Part shown: positions 8,157-17,332 of the stretch, one piece after another
Numbering within the stretch: the first letter of the stretch is position 1
Layout: every line of letters begins with the position of its first letter
NCBI RefSeq assembly: GCF_023571765.1
Contig: NZ_JAMJXC010000019.1
Coordinates: 1-64,000, forward strand
Length of the DNA: 64,000 nucleotides
Direction of reading: 5' to 3'
Source of the DNA: Xanthobacter aminoxidans
GTDB lineage: Bacteria > Pseudomonadota > Alphaproteobacteria > Rhizobiales > Xanthobacteraceae
Position numbers and translations under genes: made by a program
Notes under the pieces: generated by a model
Databases searched by the model: none
Seen by the model: only the letters and a program-made list of their open reading frames with translations
Told to the model about the DNA's origin: nothing

Positions 8157-8882
8157 TCAGCCTTTGGAGCGCACCAGGGTGATGAAGCGCACCTGCTCGG
8201 CCGGATCATCCCGGAAGACGCCGGTGAACTGGGTGGTGAGGGTGGAAACGCCCTGCTTGGTGATGCCGCGCATGGACATGCACATATGCTCGGCCTCGAT
8301 CATCACCGCCACGCCGCGCGGGCGCAGCCCTTCGTCGAGGGCATTGGTGATCTGCGAGGTCAGGTGCTCCTGCGTCTGCAGCCGGCGGGCGAAGATGTCC
8401 ACCACCCGCGCGATCTTGGAGAGGCCAACCACCCGCTCCACCGGGAAATAGGCGACATGCGCCTTGCCCACGAACGGCACCATGTGGTGCTCGCAATGGG
8501 AATGGAACGGGATGTCGCGCACCAGCACGAAGTCGTCGAAGGTGCCGATCTCGCCGAACGTGCGGTCCAGCAGCTCGTCGGCGTCCTCGCCGTAGCCGGA
8601 GAACAGCTCGTCATAGGCCTTCACCACGCGCTTCGGCGTGTCGAGCAGGCCCTCGCGCGCCGGGTCTTCGCCGATATAGGCGAGCAGCGTCTTCACGGCG
8701 GCTTCCGCCTCGGCCCGGGTGGGGCGGGGGCTGCCGTCGGAGAGGGGCGGGTGGACCTTGGGGAGGGCAGGGGCACCATCCGGCGCAGGCGCGCGCAGAG
8801 CCGCCGCAGCCTTGGCCTTCAGCTGACGCTCCCGCTCCTCGTTCTCGGCCTGCGCCTTGAACAACTTGACTACCGCGTCCAT
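8157..8882 (-). CDS. folE: GTP cyclohydrolase I (FolE type)
   Basis: FolE converts GTP to dihydroneopterin triphosphate, the first step of tetrahydrofolate synthesis. The 241-residue protein has the zinc ligands in HSHCEHH (Cys130) and HMCMSMRG (Cys201), and the conserved [14 protein letters not shown] block. It starts with about 40 extra residues, lysine/alanine-rich and probably disordered, before the folded domain. The ATG at 8882 is preceded by GGAG at a good distance; a TTG two codons upstream is unlikely. It diverges from the IscU-like gene, and hisI follows downstream. Confidence 0.96.
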   Translation of the reverse strand: MDAVVKLFKAQAENEERERQLKAKAAAALRAPAPDGAPALPKVHPPLSDGSPRPTRAEAEAAVKTLLAYIGEDPAREGLLDTPKRVVKAYDELFSGYGEDADELLDRTFGEIGTFDDFVLVRDIPFHSHCEHHMVPFVGKAHVAYFPVERVVGLSKIARVVDIFARRLQTQEHLTSQITNALDEGLRPRGVAVMIEAEHMCMSMRGITKQGVSTLTTQFTGVFRDDPAEQVRFITLVRSKG

Positions 8883-9247
8883 GACCAACTCCGTTCGACC
8901 CGCCGCCCCGGAGCCGCGAAGCTGCCGGGAAAGGCGGGAGTGTCACCGGTTGTCGGCTCGCTTGCGCGGTGTCGCTCAAACCGCGCCCCGCCGGACCTGC
9001 CGGCGGCGGCTTTGCCGTCCGTTGCAAAAATGAAGGCCCAAAGTCGGGCCCAAGTTCCATGATGGGGCCGAAGGGCCGTTTTCGCAAGGGTGAGGGTGCC
9101 CGAATGTCCTGCACAGCGGTTCCATGACACCGCGCGACCAGACGGCACGCGCCGCCTTTGCGTCCGTTCCTCCCGTCTCTATATAAGATCGGAATGCTCG
9201 CGCGGCAGGCCTCAGGGCCTCGTTCGCGTCGCCGGATTGGTTCGCCC
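8883..9247. other. Divergent intergenic region between folE and the IscU-like gene
   Basis: These 365 bases separate two divergent starts and should carry both promoters. Only the plus-strand candidate at 9157-9185 is recognisable; I see no riboswitch, small gene or strong palindrome in the remainder. Confidence 0.5.
9157..9185 (+). promoter_or_regulatory. Candidate sigma-70 promoter for the IscU-like gene
   Basis: TTTGCG at 9157-9162 and TATATA at 9180-9185 are separated by 17 bases. The -10 is AT-rich in a very GC-rich background. Initiation would fall about 55 bases before the ATG at 9248. The -35 match is weak, so this rests mainly on the -10. Confidence 0.4.
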
Positions 9248-9691
9248 ATGATCAATGACGTCTACAACGCCCGCATCCTCGCCCTCGCCGCCGATATTCC
9301 GCGCCTCGGCCGGCTCGCCGCGCCGCAGGCGAGCGCGCGGGCGCATTCCCGGCTGTGCGGCTCCACCGTCACCATCGATCTCGTGATGGACGGGGACACC
9401 GTGGCCGACTTCGCCCACGAGGTGCGCGCCTGCGCCCTCGGGCAGGCCTCCTCCTCGCTCATGGCCAGCCACATCATCGGCGCCAGTGCGCAGGAATTGC
9501 GCGAGGTGCGCGACACCATGTGGAAGATGCTGCGGGAGAACGGCCCGCCCCCCGCCGGCCGCTGGGAGGGCTTCAAGGTGCTGGAGCCGGTGCGCGACTA
9601 CAAGGCGCGCCATGCCTCCACCATGCTCACCTTCGACGCGGTGGTGGACGCCATCGGCCAGATCGAGGCCGCCCGCGCCGCGGCGGAGTAG
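9248..9691 (+). CDS. IscU/NifU-like iron-sulfur cluster scaffold protein
   Basis: The 147-residue protein resembles the N-terminal IscU/SufU-type scaffold domain, on which Fe-S clusters are built before transfer. Two of the three canonical cysteines are present: Cys37 in SRLCGST and Cys62 in VRACALGQASSSL. At the third position, around residue 122, the sequence is ARHAST, so the cysteine is replaced. No isc/suf genes are adjacent. Its place beside folE and hisI is a recurrent alphaproteobacterial arrangement. The ATG at 9248 is where similarity begins; the frame is open upstream to 9158 but that part overlaps the probable promoter. Confidence 0.82.
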   Translation: MINDVYNARILALAADIPRLGRLAAPQASARAHSRLCGSTVTIDLVMDGDTVADFAHEVRACALGQASSSLMASHIIGASAQELREVRDTMWKMLRENGPPPAGRWEGFKVLEPVRDYKARHASTMLTFDAVVDAIGQIEAARAAAE

Positions 9692-9694
9692 GGT

Positions 9695-10294
9695 TTAGGG
9701 GGCCGCCCATTCCTCCGCCCGCCGCGTCTCGATGGCGGCGATGGCCTCGTCCGCCGCCTGATCGAAGGCGGTTTCGAGCGCCGGATTGACGCCGCGCAGC
9801 CCCGCTGCCACCGCCCGCGACCATTCCACATAGGCGCGGGCGCGCGACTGCGGCCAGTCCTCCGGCGGATCGTCGGCGAGGGAGCGCAGGTTGCAGGTCT
9901 TGTCGGCGAGCTTCAGCAGCTTGCCGCGCGCCGAGAGGTGCGGCGCGTGCTCCACCTGGAGGCGCTTGCGCTCGACCGAGGTCAGCGCCTTGTCGTCCGT
10001 GACTTCCATGACGAGGCCGGCGATGTCCGGGCCGAAGGTGGTGGCGATCTCCTCCGGCGTCACGCTTTGGTCCTCCACCACGTCGTGCAGCAGCGCGGCG
10101 GCGACGAGTTCGGGATCAGTGCCTCCCGTCGCCTCGCTCACCAGCAGGGCGACTTCCACGAGGTGGTTCACATATGGCTGCGCCCGCCGGCCCTTCCGCC
10201 GCTGGTCGGTGTGGCGCAGGGTCGCGAAGGCGAGCGCGCGCATCACCGTGGACAGGGGCGGGACGGAAGAACCGGGCGGGAAGACATCAGGCAT
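9695..10294 (-). CDS. HD-domain hydrolase of the MESH1/SpoT type
   Basis: The 199-residue protein is a single HD phosphohydrolase domain. It has the metal-binding pattern of MESH1-type (p)ppGpp/NADPH hydrolases: PYVNHLVEVA (His44), LLHDVVED (His70-Asp71, Glu74-Asp75) and KLADKTCNLR (Asp131), with the VTDDK and ERKRLQVEHAP segments typical of that group. No synthetase or regulatory domain is present, so it may be a stand-alone alarmone hydrolase; NADPH phosphatase activity is possible by analogy with animal MESH1. It converges with the IscU-like gene, leaving only 3 bp between them. Confidence 0.82.
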   Translation of the reverse strand: MPDVFPPGSSVPPLSTVMRALAFATLRHTDQRRKGRRAQPYVNHLVEVALLVSEATGGTDPELVAAALLHDVVEDQSVTPEEIATTFGPDIAGLVMEVTDDKALTSVERKRLQVEHAPHLSARGKLLKLADKTCNLRSLADDPPEDWPQSRARAYVEWSRAVAAGLRGVNPALETAFDQAADEAIAAIETRRAEEWAAP

Positions 10295-10420
10295 CGTCGA
10301 TCACCTCGCGCGACAGTATAGCCCCCGAAACGGGAGCCGCGCGGGTCGTCGGGACCAGCTCGGCCCCGACTTCGACATGAAGGCTGGATAGGCGCATTCC
10401 GCTCCCCGAGGGTGGCGAAT

Positions 10421-10828
10421 ATGGGGCGGCGGGCCATCGAGGCAGGGACAGGGGCGGATATGGCGGCGGATCACGGCGGGCTGGACGAGACGGCGGGGCC
10501 GGTGCGCAGGATCGGCGCGCAGCTTGCTCGTGCGCCGCGCCTCGCCTTGCGCGGGCTCATCCTCGTCTATCGCTACACCTTCTCCGCCTTCATGGGCCGG
10601 CAGTGCCGCTATCTGCCCACCTGCTCGGAATATGCGGAGGAGGCGGTGATGCGGCACGGCGCGCTGCCCGGCGCGGTGATGGCCACGGCCCGCATCTGCC
10701 GCTGCAATCCGTGGGGCGGGCATGGCTATGACCCGGTGCCGAAGTGCCTGCCCACGGGCGGGCGCTGGTACAAGCCGTGGGCCTACGGCATCTGGCGCAC
10801 GCCGAAGGCGCCGGACGCGGAGGACTGA
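10421..10828 (+). CDS. yidD: Membrane protein insertion efficiency factor YidD
   Basis: YidD is a small membrane-associated protein that helps YidC insert inner-membrane proteins. The family signature is clear: an amphipathic segment, then CRYLPTCSEYAEEA and CRCNPWGGHGYDPVP, with the conserved cysteines and prolines. The product is 135 residues from the ATG at 10421, which has a gagggtgg ribosome site; a GTG at 10412 and an ATG at 10460 are alternatives. The N-terminal ~35 residues are longer than in many homologues. It converges with the penicillin-binding-protein gene, 16 bp away. yidC is not in this window. Confidence 0.93.
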   Translation: MGRRAIEAGTGADMAADHGGLDETAGPVRRIGAQLARAPRLALRGLILVYRYTFSAFMGRQCRYLPTCSEYAEEAVMRHGALPGAVMATARICRCNPWGGHGYDPVPKCLPTGGRWYKPWAYGIWRTPKAPDAED

Positions 10829-10844
10829 TCCTCGGCGCGGAGGA

Positions 10845-13067
10845 TCAGTTCCGGCGCACCGCCGTGGGCATGGGCGTCGCGGGCATCGCCGGGGTGGGCG
10901 CGGCGACCGGGGCGGTCGGTGCCGCTGCCGGGACGGGCTTTGCCGCGGCGCCGGCGTCGGTCATCTTCACCTCGGCCTCCTTGAACATGCGCTCCAGCGC
11001 CGCCAGCCGTTCGGCCGAGCGGGGCGAGAGGGTCACCGGCCGCTCGCTGTCGGCGAGGCCGGGCACGTTCAGGGTGGCGGGCGGCTCGTCGAGCTTGGGG
11101 ATGGGCGTGGTGACGCCGGGGATCGGCTTGATCTCGATGCCCTGGTGGGCATAGGCCATCACCTTCTGCCAGGTCATGGCGGGCAGGGTGCCGCCGGTCA
11201 TCTTGTTCATCACGGCATAGTCGTCGTTGCCGAACCATACGCCGCAGACATAATTGCCGGTGAAGCCCATGAACCAGGCGTCGCGGTAGGCATTGGTGGT
11301 GCCGGTCTTGCCCGCCACCTTGGCGTTGGGCAGGCGGGCGCGGCGGCCGGTGCCGTTCTCCACCACGTTGTTCATCATGTCGTTGATGTCGTAGAGCGCC
11401 TGCTGCGGGATGATCTGGACGGGCTTTGGCGCGTCGCGGTCGAAGCGCCAGATCACGTCACCATTGCCGATGCGCATCTCCACCACGGCGTGGGGATAGA
11501 CGCTCTTGCCGCCGTTCGCGAACACCGAATAGGCGGTGGTGGCGTCGAATAGTGTCACCTCGGCTGCGCCCAGCGGCAGCGGCGCGGAGATGGGCAGCGG
11601 CGTGCGGATGCCCATCTGGTGGGCGAGGTCCACGATCTTCTTGCGGCCGAACTTTTCGGCGAGGCGCACCGCCACCGTGTTCAGCGAGTGCTGGAGCGCG
11701 GTCTTGAGCGTGATGGAGCCCATGTAGGAGCGGCCATAATTCTGCGGGCACCAGTTGCCGAGGCAGATGGGGGCGTCCTGCACGATGGTGTTCGGCCGGT
11801 AGCCGTTCATCAGCGCCACCGTATAGACGTAGGGCTTGAAGGAGGAGCCGGGCTGCCTGAGCGCATCGGTGGCGCGGTTGAACTGGCTCTCGCCATAGTC
11901 CCGCCCGCCCACCAGCGCGCGCAGCGTGCCGTTGGGCTCCATCACCACGATGGAGCCCTGCTTCACCTTGTAGTCGCGGCCGAACTCGTTGAGCGAGGAC
12001 TCCAGCGCCGCGTCCGCAACCTTCTGGATGTTCGGGTCGAGGCCGGTGCGGACGATGAAGTTGCGCTCGATGACGGACGGCGGCAGCTGGTCCACCAGCT
12101 TCTTCACCTCGCCGAAGGCATAGTCGAGATAGAAGTCCGGCACCTCGTCGTCGCGGCGGTCCACCGGCGTCGCCGGGTTGCGCCGCGCACCGAACACCTG
12201 GCCTTCCGTCATGAAACCGGCCTCGACCAGATTGTCGAGCACGGTGGAGGCGCGGGCGCGGGCGGCGGGCAGATTGATGTGCGGGGCGTATTTGGACGGC
12301 GCCTTGAACAGGCCGGCGAGCATGGCCGCCTCGGCGAGGTTCACCTCCTTCACCGACTTGCCGAAATAATAGCGCGCCGCCGCATCCACGCCGTAGGCGC
12401 CGCCGCCGAGATAGGCGCGGTCGAGGTACAGCTTCAGGATCTGGCTCTTGGAGAGGCGCGCCTCCAGCCAGATGGCGAGGAAGGCTTCCTTGATCTTGCG
12501 CTCGATGGTGCGCTCGTTGGACAGGAACAGGTTCTTGGCGAGCTGCTGGGTGAGCGAGGAGCCGCCCTGCCGCACGCCGCCCGCCTTGGCATTGGTGACG
12601 AGGGCGCGGGCCGTGCCGGCGACGTCGATGCCCCAGTGTTCGTAGAAGCGGCGGTCCTCGGTGGCCAGCGTCGCCTTGATGAGGTTGTCCGGAATGTCTT
12701 CCAGCGGGATGGTGTCGTTCTGCTTGACGCCGCGCTCGCCGATGGAATTGCCGTAGCGGTCGAGGAAGGTGACGGCGAGCTCGGTGCGCTTCAGCCAGTC
12801 GTCGGAGGTCTCGCGAAAGGCCGGCATGGCGAGCGCCAGCATGACCATGGCTCCGGCGACGCCCAGGGTGAAGCCTTCCGAGGCCGCGCCAATGGCCCAG
12901 CGCCCCACGCCCGTGACGTTGAACCGCTCGGTGAAGGCGGCATAGGCGGAGAGGATATTGCGCGTGCGGGCGCCGAGGCTGAACAGCGAGCTGTCCAGCA
13001 GCGCGTCGAAATCGAGCATCAGCCCGCGCAGGCGCTCGAGAAGGGAAGGACGCTTGCGCTCGGTCAC
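10845..13067 (-). CDS. Class A penicillin-binding protein (PBP1A family)
   Basis: A bifunctional peptidoglycan synthase of about 740 residues. After a membrane anchor (66-84), the glycosyltransferase-51 domain shows ATEDRRFYEHWG with catalytic Glu137 and GGSSLTQQLAKN. The transpeptidase domain has SSFK (nucleophile Ser408), SLN at 461-463 and KTGT at 587-590. The C-terminal ~30 residues are an Ala/Pro-rich tail. The start is uncertain: I chose the GTG at 13067, because an AT-rich -10-like element (tatata, 13136-13141) lies upstream; an earlier GTG at 13178 would place that element inside the gene. Confidence 0.93.
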   Translation of the reverse strand: MTERKRPSLLERLRGLMLDFDALLDSSLFSLGARTRNILSAYAAFTERFNVTGVGRWAIGAASEGFTLGVAGAMVMLALAMPAFRETSDDWLKRTELAVTFLDRYGNSIGERGVKQNDTIPLEDIPDNLIKATLATEDRRFYEHWGIDVAGTARALVTNAKAGGVRQGGSSLTQQLAKNLFLSNERTIERKIKEAFLAIWLEARLSKSQILKLYLDRAYLGGGAYGVDAAARYYFGKSVKEVNLAEAAMLAGLFKAPSKYAPHINLPAARARASTVLDNLVEAGFMTEGQVFGARRNPATPVDRRDDEVPDFYLDYAFGEVKKLVDQLPPSVIERNFIVRTGLDPNIQKVADAALESSLNEFGRDYKVKQGSIVVMEPNGTLRALVGGRDYGESQFNRATDALRQPGSSFKPYVYTVALMNGYRPNTIVQDAPICLGNWCPQNYGRSYMGSITLKTALQHSLNTVAVRLAEKFGRKKIVDLAHQMGIRTPLPISAPLPLGAAEVTLFDATTAYSVFANGGKSVYPHAVVEMRIGNGDVIWRFDRDAPKPVQIIPQQALYDINDMMNNVVENGTGRRARLPNAKVAGKTGTTNAYRDAWFMGFTGNYVCGVWFGNDDYAVMNKMTGGTLPAMTWQKVMAYAHQGIEIKPIPGVTTPIPKLDEPPATLNVPGLADSERPVTLSPRSAERLAALERMFKEAEVKMTDAGAAAKPVPAAAPTAPVAAPTPAMPATPMPTAVRRN

Positions 13068-13187
13068 GGTGCGGGCTCTGGTCTTTCTCAACGATGGCCC
13101 GATGGCGCCCCCGCGCCGCGACCGGACCTCTGCCCTATATAGCGTCCCCCGGCGGCGGGCGCGAGCCTTCCGCCGCACGCCCTGACA

Positions 13188-13616
13188 TCAAGCGGCGGAA
13201 CGCTCCGGCAGCTCGAACGTGCCGTCCGGGCTCAGGCGATCGACGATCATCGGCAGGAAGCGCGCCATCAGGCTGGGCAACAGTCCGGCGGGCAGGCCGA
13301 AGGCGGCTGCGAGCTCGGCGATGCGGTCCTCGCCCAGCGCGGAGACAATGGCGTCGGCCTCCACCGGGGTGTTCGGCCCCTCGGCGATCCAGCTGTCCAG
13401 CGCGTCAGAGAGGCCGCCGGCGCGCAGGGCGTCCGCGAATCCCTCCATGCCGCCGAAGCTGGTGCCGGCCATGGTCCGGTCGATCCAGCCGGGCAGGGCG
13501 GCGACCGCCGGGCTGTTCAGCAGGCTGTCGAGCAGCCCGCCCACCGCGCCGGTCTTCCGGATCTGGCTGGTGACACCCGAAACGAGGGCACCGATCATCT
13601 GGTCGAACAGGGACAT
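13188..13616 (-). CDS. YidB-family protein (DUF937-like)
   Basis: A 142-residue protein starting MSLFDQM behind a strong GGAGG ribosome site. It resembles YidB-family proteins: an N-terminal helix with glycine-rich turns, then a region around IAEGPNTPVEADAIVSALGE that matches the conserved core. No signal peptide or membrane segment is obvious. The molecular function of this family is not established. It lies between the Sel1-repeat gene and the PBP gene on the same strand and could be co-transcribed with either. Confidence 0.75.
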   Translation of the reverse strand: MSLFDQMIGALVSGVTSQIRKTGAVGGLLDSLLNSPAVAALPGWIDRTMAGTSFGGMEGFADALRAGGLSDALDSWIAEGPNTPVEADAIVSALGEDRIAELAAAFGLPAGLLPSLMARFLPMIVDRLSPDGTFELPERSAA

Positions 13617-13665
13617 GCCGCCTCCGCAATCTGCGATCACGGACGGCATGGAACACCCGCTCCGG

Positions 13666-14274
13666 TTAGAACGGCGTGAACGAGCGCGGCCGGTTCAGCC
13701 ACAGGGGCTCGGGCACGTAGGGCGGCGCCGGCATCCACAGGATGGCCTGCTCCTGCGCGGCGGCGATCTGTGCCCGGCTCATCTTGGTGCGGACCGCATC
13801 GCGGATGCGGGTGAAGGTGTCGCGCTCCTGCTTGCCGGCGCGGGCGGCGGCGAGGATCAGCCATTTCTGCGAGAGCACCACGTCGATGGGCACGCCGCGC
13901 CCCTTGTCGTAGGCGAGGCCGAGGAGGTATTGCGCGGTGGGGTCGCCCTGTTCGGCGGCGCAGCCGTACCACTGGGCGGCGACCACGAAATCCTGCGGCA
14001 CGCCTTTCCCGTTCTCATAGAGATAGCCGACCATCCCCTGCGCTTTGGCATCCCCCTGCCACGCGAGGGGAATGAGCAGCGCGGCGGCGGTCACATAGTC
14101 GCCCTTGGCATAGGCCGCATAGGCGCGGGACTGGGGGCCGTCCTTGCTTCCCGCGAGGGCCGGCCCGGTGAAGGCCAACGCCAGTGCCAGCGTCAGCGCC
14201 AGCATCACCGCGGCGGGGCGGACGGCATTTGAGGGCAGGGTCTCTTCCGGGCGCAAGGTCTCTTCCAGAGGCAT
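13666..14274 (-). CDS. Exported Sel1-like repeat protein
   Basis: The 202-residue protein begins with a hydrophobic export signal (about residues 18-41, ending PALA) and then carries Sel1-type TPR-like helical repeats. Two are obvious: one around DAKAQGMVGYLYENGKGVPQ and one around DPTAQYLLGLAYDKGRGVPI. Such repeats mediate protein-protein contacts. It starts 3 bp after the prepilin peptidase stop and so belongs to the gspD-side operon of the type II secretion locus. It may be an accessory factor of secretion or envelope assembly, but nothing in the sequence specifies a partner. Confidence 0.82.
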   Translation of the reverse strand: MPLEETLRPEETLPSNAVRPAAVMLALTLALALAFTGPALAGSKDGPQSRAYAAYAKGDYVTAAALLIPLAWQGDAKAQGMVGYLYENGKGVPQDFVVAAQWYGCAAEQGDPTAQYLLGLAYDKGRGVPIDVVLSQKWLILAAARAGKQERDTFTRIRDAVRTKMSRAQIAAAQEQAILWMPAPPYVPEPLWLNRPRSFTPF

Positions 14275-14277
14275 GGG

Positions 14278-14922
14278 TCAGCTCGCCTTGAGGAGGAGGG
14301 CGTCGATCATGAAGGCGATCCACACCGACGGCGCGAGGAACAGGCCGAACGGCAGGCGCCCGTCGAAGCGCAGCGCCCGGCCCGTGGCGCGGCGGCGCAG
14401 GGCATAGGCGAGGAGCGCGGACAAGGCGGCGATCTCGATGGCGATGGGAATGGCCGTCACCTCCAGCCAGACGCCCGCCAGCACCGCGAGCTTCACATCG
14501 CCGAGGCCGAGCCCGTCGCGCCCGCGCAGCGCCCGATATCCCGTGCGCAGGCCGAGGAAGAGCAGGCCGAGGAGGAGGCCGCGCACGCCCGCAGCGATCA
14601 ACCCCTCCGCCACGTCGTCGGCGGCGAGGGCGACATAGGCGACGCCGAGGGCGATGCCGGCGGCGTTGAGCGCATCGGGAATGAGGAAGTGCCGCGCATC
14701 GATGACGGCGATGGCCGCCAGCACCGGCACCAGAGCGGCGAGGGGCAGGCCGGCGGGAAGCCCGGCCACCGCGAGGCTCGCGCCCGTGGCGGCGAGGCAG
14801 AGAGCGGCAAGCGCCACCGTCTCGGCCCGGCTGCCGGCGCGCGGCTGGACGCCGAGGCCTCTGGCGACGGGGGCGCGCGGCGTCGGCTCGACCATCGGTT
14901 CGCCCGCTGCGGCGTCGGCCAT
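14278..14922 (-). CDS. Prepilin peptidase (A24 family), GspO-like
   Basis: This 214-residue polytopic membrane protein is the leader peptidase expected to cleave the GspG-K pseudopilins encoded nearby. The two catalytic aspartates of A24 aspartic proteases are visible, in AVIDARHFLIPD and GLGDVKLA. It lacks the N-terminal cytoplasmic cysteine-rich domain and the ~100 residues that carry N-methylation in full-length GspO/PilD, so it appears to be a peptidase-only form. A GTG at 14934 overlaps the gspD stop as GTGA; the ATG at 14922, with GAGG upstream, is preferred. Translation is probably coupled to gspD. Confidence 0.88.
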   Translation of the reverse strand: MADAAAGEPMVEPTPRAPVARGLGVQPRAGSRAETVALAALCLAATGASLAVAGLPAGLPLAALVPVLAAIAVIDARHFLIPDALNAAGIALGVAYVALAADDVAEGLIAAGVRGLLLGLLFLGLRTGYRALRGRDGLGLGDVKLAVLAGVWLEVTAIPIAIEIAALSALLAYALRRRATGRALRFDGRLPFGLFLAPSVWIAFMIDALLLKAS

Positions 14923-14930
14923 GGCGGGCC

Positions 14931-17207
14931 TCACCGGTTGATGAGCGGCTGGGGGCCGCCCGGCAGCACGCCCACCGAGCCCTTGAGCTTGGCGCGCAAT
15001 TCCTCCGCCACCGTGTGGGCATCCATGTTGTCGCGGATGATCTGGGGGCGGATGAAGATGATCAGCTCGGTGCGCTTCACCGTCGTGTCCTTGTGGGCGA
15101 AGGCATCGCCCACGCCCGGGATCTGGTCCAGCACCGGCACGCCCTGCCGCACGCCGTCGCTGCGCTCGCTGATGAGGCCGGCGAGCAGCACGGTCTGCCC
15201 GCTGGTCACGGCGATGGTGCTCTTGACCCGGCGCTGGGAGACGGTGGGCGTCAGGTTCGAGCCTTCGCTGGCGCTGCCGTTGGCGGTCGGCTGCTTGGTC
15301 ACGTTGCTGATCTCCTGCTCGATATCGAGCCGGACCTGCCCGTTCACATTCACCCGCGGCGTCACATGCAGGATGATGCCGGTATTCTTGTATTCGATGG
15401 TGTTCACCACCGTGTTGGACGAGGTGAGCACGGTGGCGCTGCCGGTGGAGACCGGCACCTCGTCGCCCACCTGAAGGGTCGCCTTCTGGTTGTCCACCAC
15501 CACCACGGAGGGATTGGACAGCACCTTCACGTCGGTGACGGTGTGCAGGGCGTCGAGGATCATCTTCGGCTGGTTCTCGCGGCCGATCAGCAGGTTGAAG
15601 CCGGGCAGAACGCGGTTGATGGCCTGATTGGTGATCTCGCTGGACAGCGTGTTCACCGCCGAGCCGTTGTTGCGGCCGAGGCCCAGATCCTTGCTGGTGA
15701 GGAAGAACTGCACGCCATAGGCGAGCTGGTCGTTCAGCGTCACCTCGGCCACGGTCGCCTCGATGGCCACCTGCAGTTGCGGCTGGTCGAGCTGGAGCAG
15801 GGTGCGCTCGATGATCCGGTAGTTCTCCTGGCTCGCATAGATGAGCAGGGAGTTGTTCACCTGATCGGCGGTGATCCGCACGCCCGAGAGCAGCGCCCCG
15901 CCGCCGCCCGAGGGGCCGGAGCCGGAACCGCCCTGCAGTTCGTTGTCGGTCTCGCCCCGGTTCACGGGCTGGGCGTTCTGGCTCTGGTTCTGCGGCGGCG
16001 TCTGGCCGAGGCGCTGCTGCACGGACATGGGACCGTTCGAGCCGCCGCCATTGGACGATGCCGAGGTGCCGGAGCCCGGCGCGATCTGGTTGGAGGCCTG
16101 ATCCAGCCCCTGCGAGGACGTCCCGTTGAACAGCTCGTTCAGCACCCGCGCCGTCTGCCGGGCCTCGCCGTAGCGCAGGCGATAGACGCGCACGCCCACC
16201 GAGCTGTCCGAGCGGTCGAGGCGCTCGATCCAGGTGGCGGCGGTGCGCAGCAGGTCCGGCTTCTTGGCCACCACCATCACCGAGTTCATCCGGTTGATGG
16301 CCTGGAACTTCACCATCTTGTGGCTCAGCCCGCCCTCGCCGGCATCAAGCAGCGTCTCCAGCTCGGTGATGAGCGGTTCGGGCGCGCTGTTGCGCAGGGG
16401 ATAGATGCCCACCGACTGGCCACGCATCCAGTCGGCATCGAAGGAAAGGGCGGTGTTGATGGCCGCCTGCCGCTCCGCCGCCGTGCCTTGGATGAGCAGG
16501 ACGTTGCGGCCGGGATCCACCCGCACCATGCCGGCCCGGGTGGCGAAGCTGTCGATGACCGGCATCAGGGTCTCGGCAGAGACATACCGCAGCGGCACCA
16601 CGGAGACGCCATAGCCGGGCTCCGGCCGGGAGGTGCCCACATCGGTGGCGCCGGAGCCGGCGGCCTCGGTGAGCGGCATCAATTGGTAGCCAGACGCGTC
16701 CTTCACGAGCGCGATGCCATTGGCGCGCAGCGCGCTCTCCAGCACATAGGCGAGATCGGTACGGGCCACCGGGCGCGCCGAGGACAGGCTGATGGTGCCC
16801 TGCACCCTCGGGTCGATGATGACGTTGGCGCCGAGAATGTCGGTGAGCACCACCTTGGCGACGGTGGTCACCGGCGTATTCTCGAAGTTGAGATCGTATC
16901 CGCCGTCAGCTCCGCGTTGCGCGGTGCCCGCCGCGCTGACCGTCGTCGGGTCCGCCACCGGCTGCGCGCCGGGGGTGGCGAAATATTCGATGGGCTGACG
17001 ATTGTCGGACGGTTGTTGCGGCTGCGCCACAGGCTGCATGGGCTTCGGCGACAGGTCGATATTGCGGACCTGATCGAATGTGCTCTGGGGCTTGGTGTCG
17101 TCCATGATGCCCGAGCAGCCGGACAGGATCGCGGCGAAGAGGATCGCGCACGTCAATACGAGAGTGCCCGGTCGTGGGCTCGACCGGCCGCGCCAATCCT
17201 CAATCAC
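14931..17207 (-). CDS. gspD: Type II secretion system secretin GspD
   Basis: GspD forms the outer-membrane channel of the type II secretion system. The 758-residue protein has a lipoprotein signal with lipobox LSGC (lipidated Cys31), an N0 domain (around YDLNFENTPVTTVAKVVL), repeated N1-N3 ring domains, and a C-terminal secretin domain with VLSNPSVVVVDNQKA and VPVLDQIPGVGDAF. A Gly/Ser/Gln-rich insertion of about 80 residues interrupts N3 near 370-450. The lipobox suggests it may reach the outer membrane without a separate pilotin. The start is GTG at 17207; an ATG 2 bases upstream runs out of frame. A good promoter lies about 120 bases upstream. Confidence 0.96.
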   Translation of the reverse strand: MIEDWRGRSSPRPGTLVLTCAILFAAILSGCSGIMDDTKPQSTFDQVRNIDLSPKPMQPVAQPQQPSDNRQPIEYFATPGAQPVADPTTVSAAGTAQRGADGGYDLNFENTPVTTVAKVVLTDILGANVIIDPRVQGTISLSSARPVARTDLAYVLESALRANGIALVKDASGYQLMPLTEAAGSGATDVGTSRPEPGYGVSVVPLRYVSAETLMPVIDSFATRAGMVRVDPGRNVLLIQGTAAERQAAINTALSFDADWMRGQSVGIYPLRNSAPEPLITELETLLDAGEGGLSHKMVKFQAINRMNSVMVVAKKPDLLRTAATWIERLDRSDSSVGVRVYRLRYGEARQTARVLNELFNGTSSQGLDQASNQIAPGSGTSASSNGGGSNGPMSVQQRLGQTPPQNQSQNAQPVNRGETDNELQGGSGSGPSGGGGALLSGVRITADQVNNSLLIYASQENYRIIERTLLQLDQPQLQVAIEATVAEVTLNDQLAYGVQFFLTSKDLGLGRNNGSAVNTLSSEITNQAINRVLPGFNLLIGRENQPKMILDALHTVTDVKVLSNPSVVVVDNQKATLQVGDEVPVSTGSATVLTSSNTVVNTIEYKNTGIILHVTPRVNVNGQVRLDIEQEISNVTKQPTANGSASEGSNLTPTVSQRRVKSTIAVTSGQTVLLAGLISERSDGVRQGVPVLDQIPGVGDAFAHKDTTVKRTELIIFIRPQIIRDNMDAHTVAEELRAKLKGSVGVLPGGPQPLINR

Positions 17208-17332
17208 GCATCACCTGAATACTTCCGAACGCAAGAGCCGCGGAATCCGAGAGCCGCTACAAGGGCCGCCGGTCGCAGGAGATGGCCAGACGACCCTTGG
17301 CGCGCCTCTCTTAGCGACAGCATGTGACGGAT

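Noticed and set aside
13133-13165. Minus-strand promoter for the penicillin-binding protein gene
   Set aside because: The -10-like tatata at 13136-13141 is clear, but I could not find a -35 at 16-18 bases, so I did not list it as a separate feature.
15015-17327. Long plus-strand open frame opposite gspD
   Set aside because: It mirrors the secretin gene. The minus strand has a lipobox and secretin motifs, while the plus frame shows only low-complexity His/Arg/Gly sequence.
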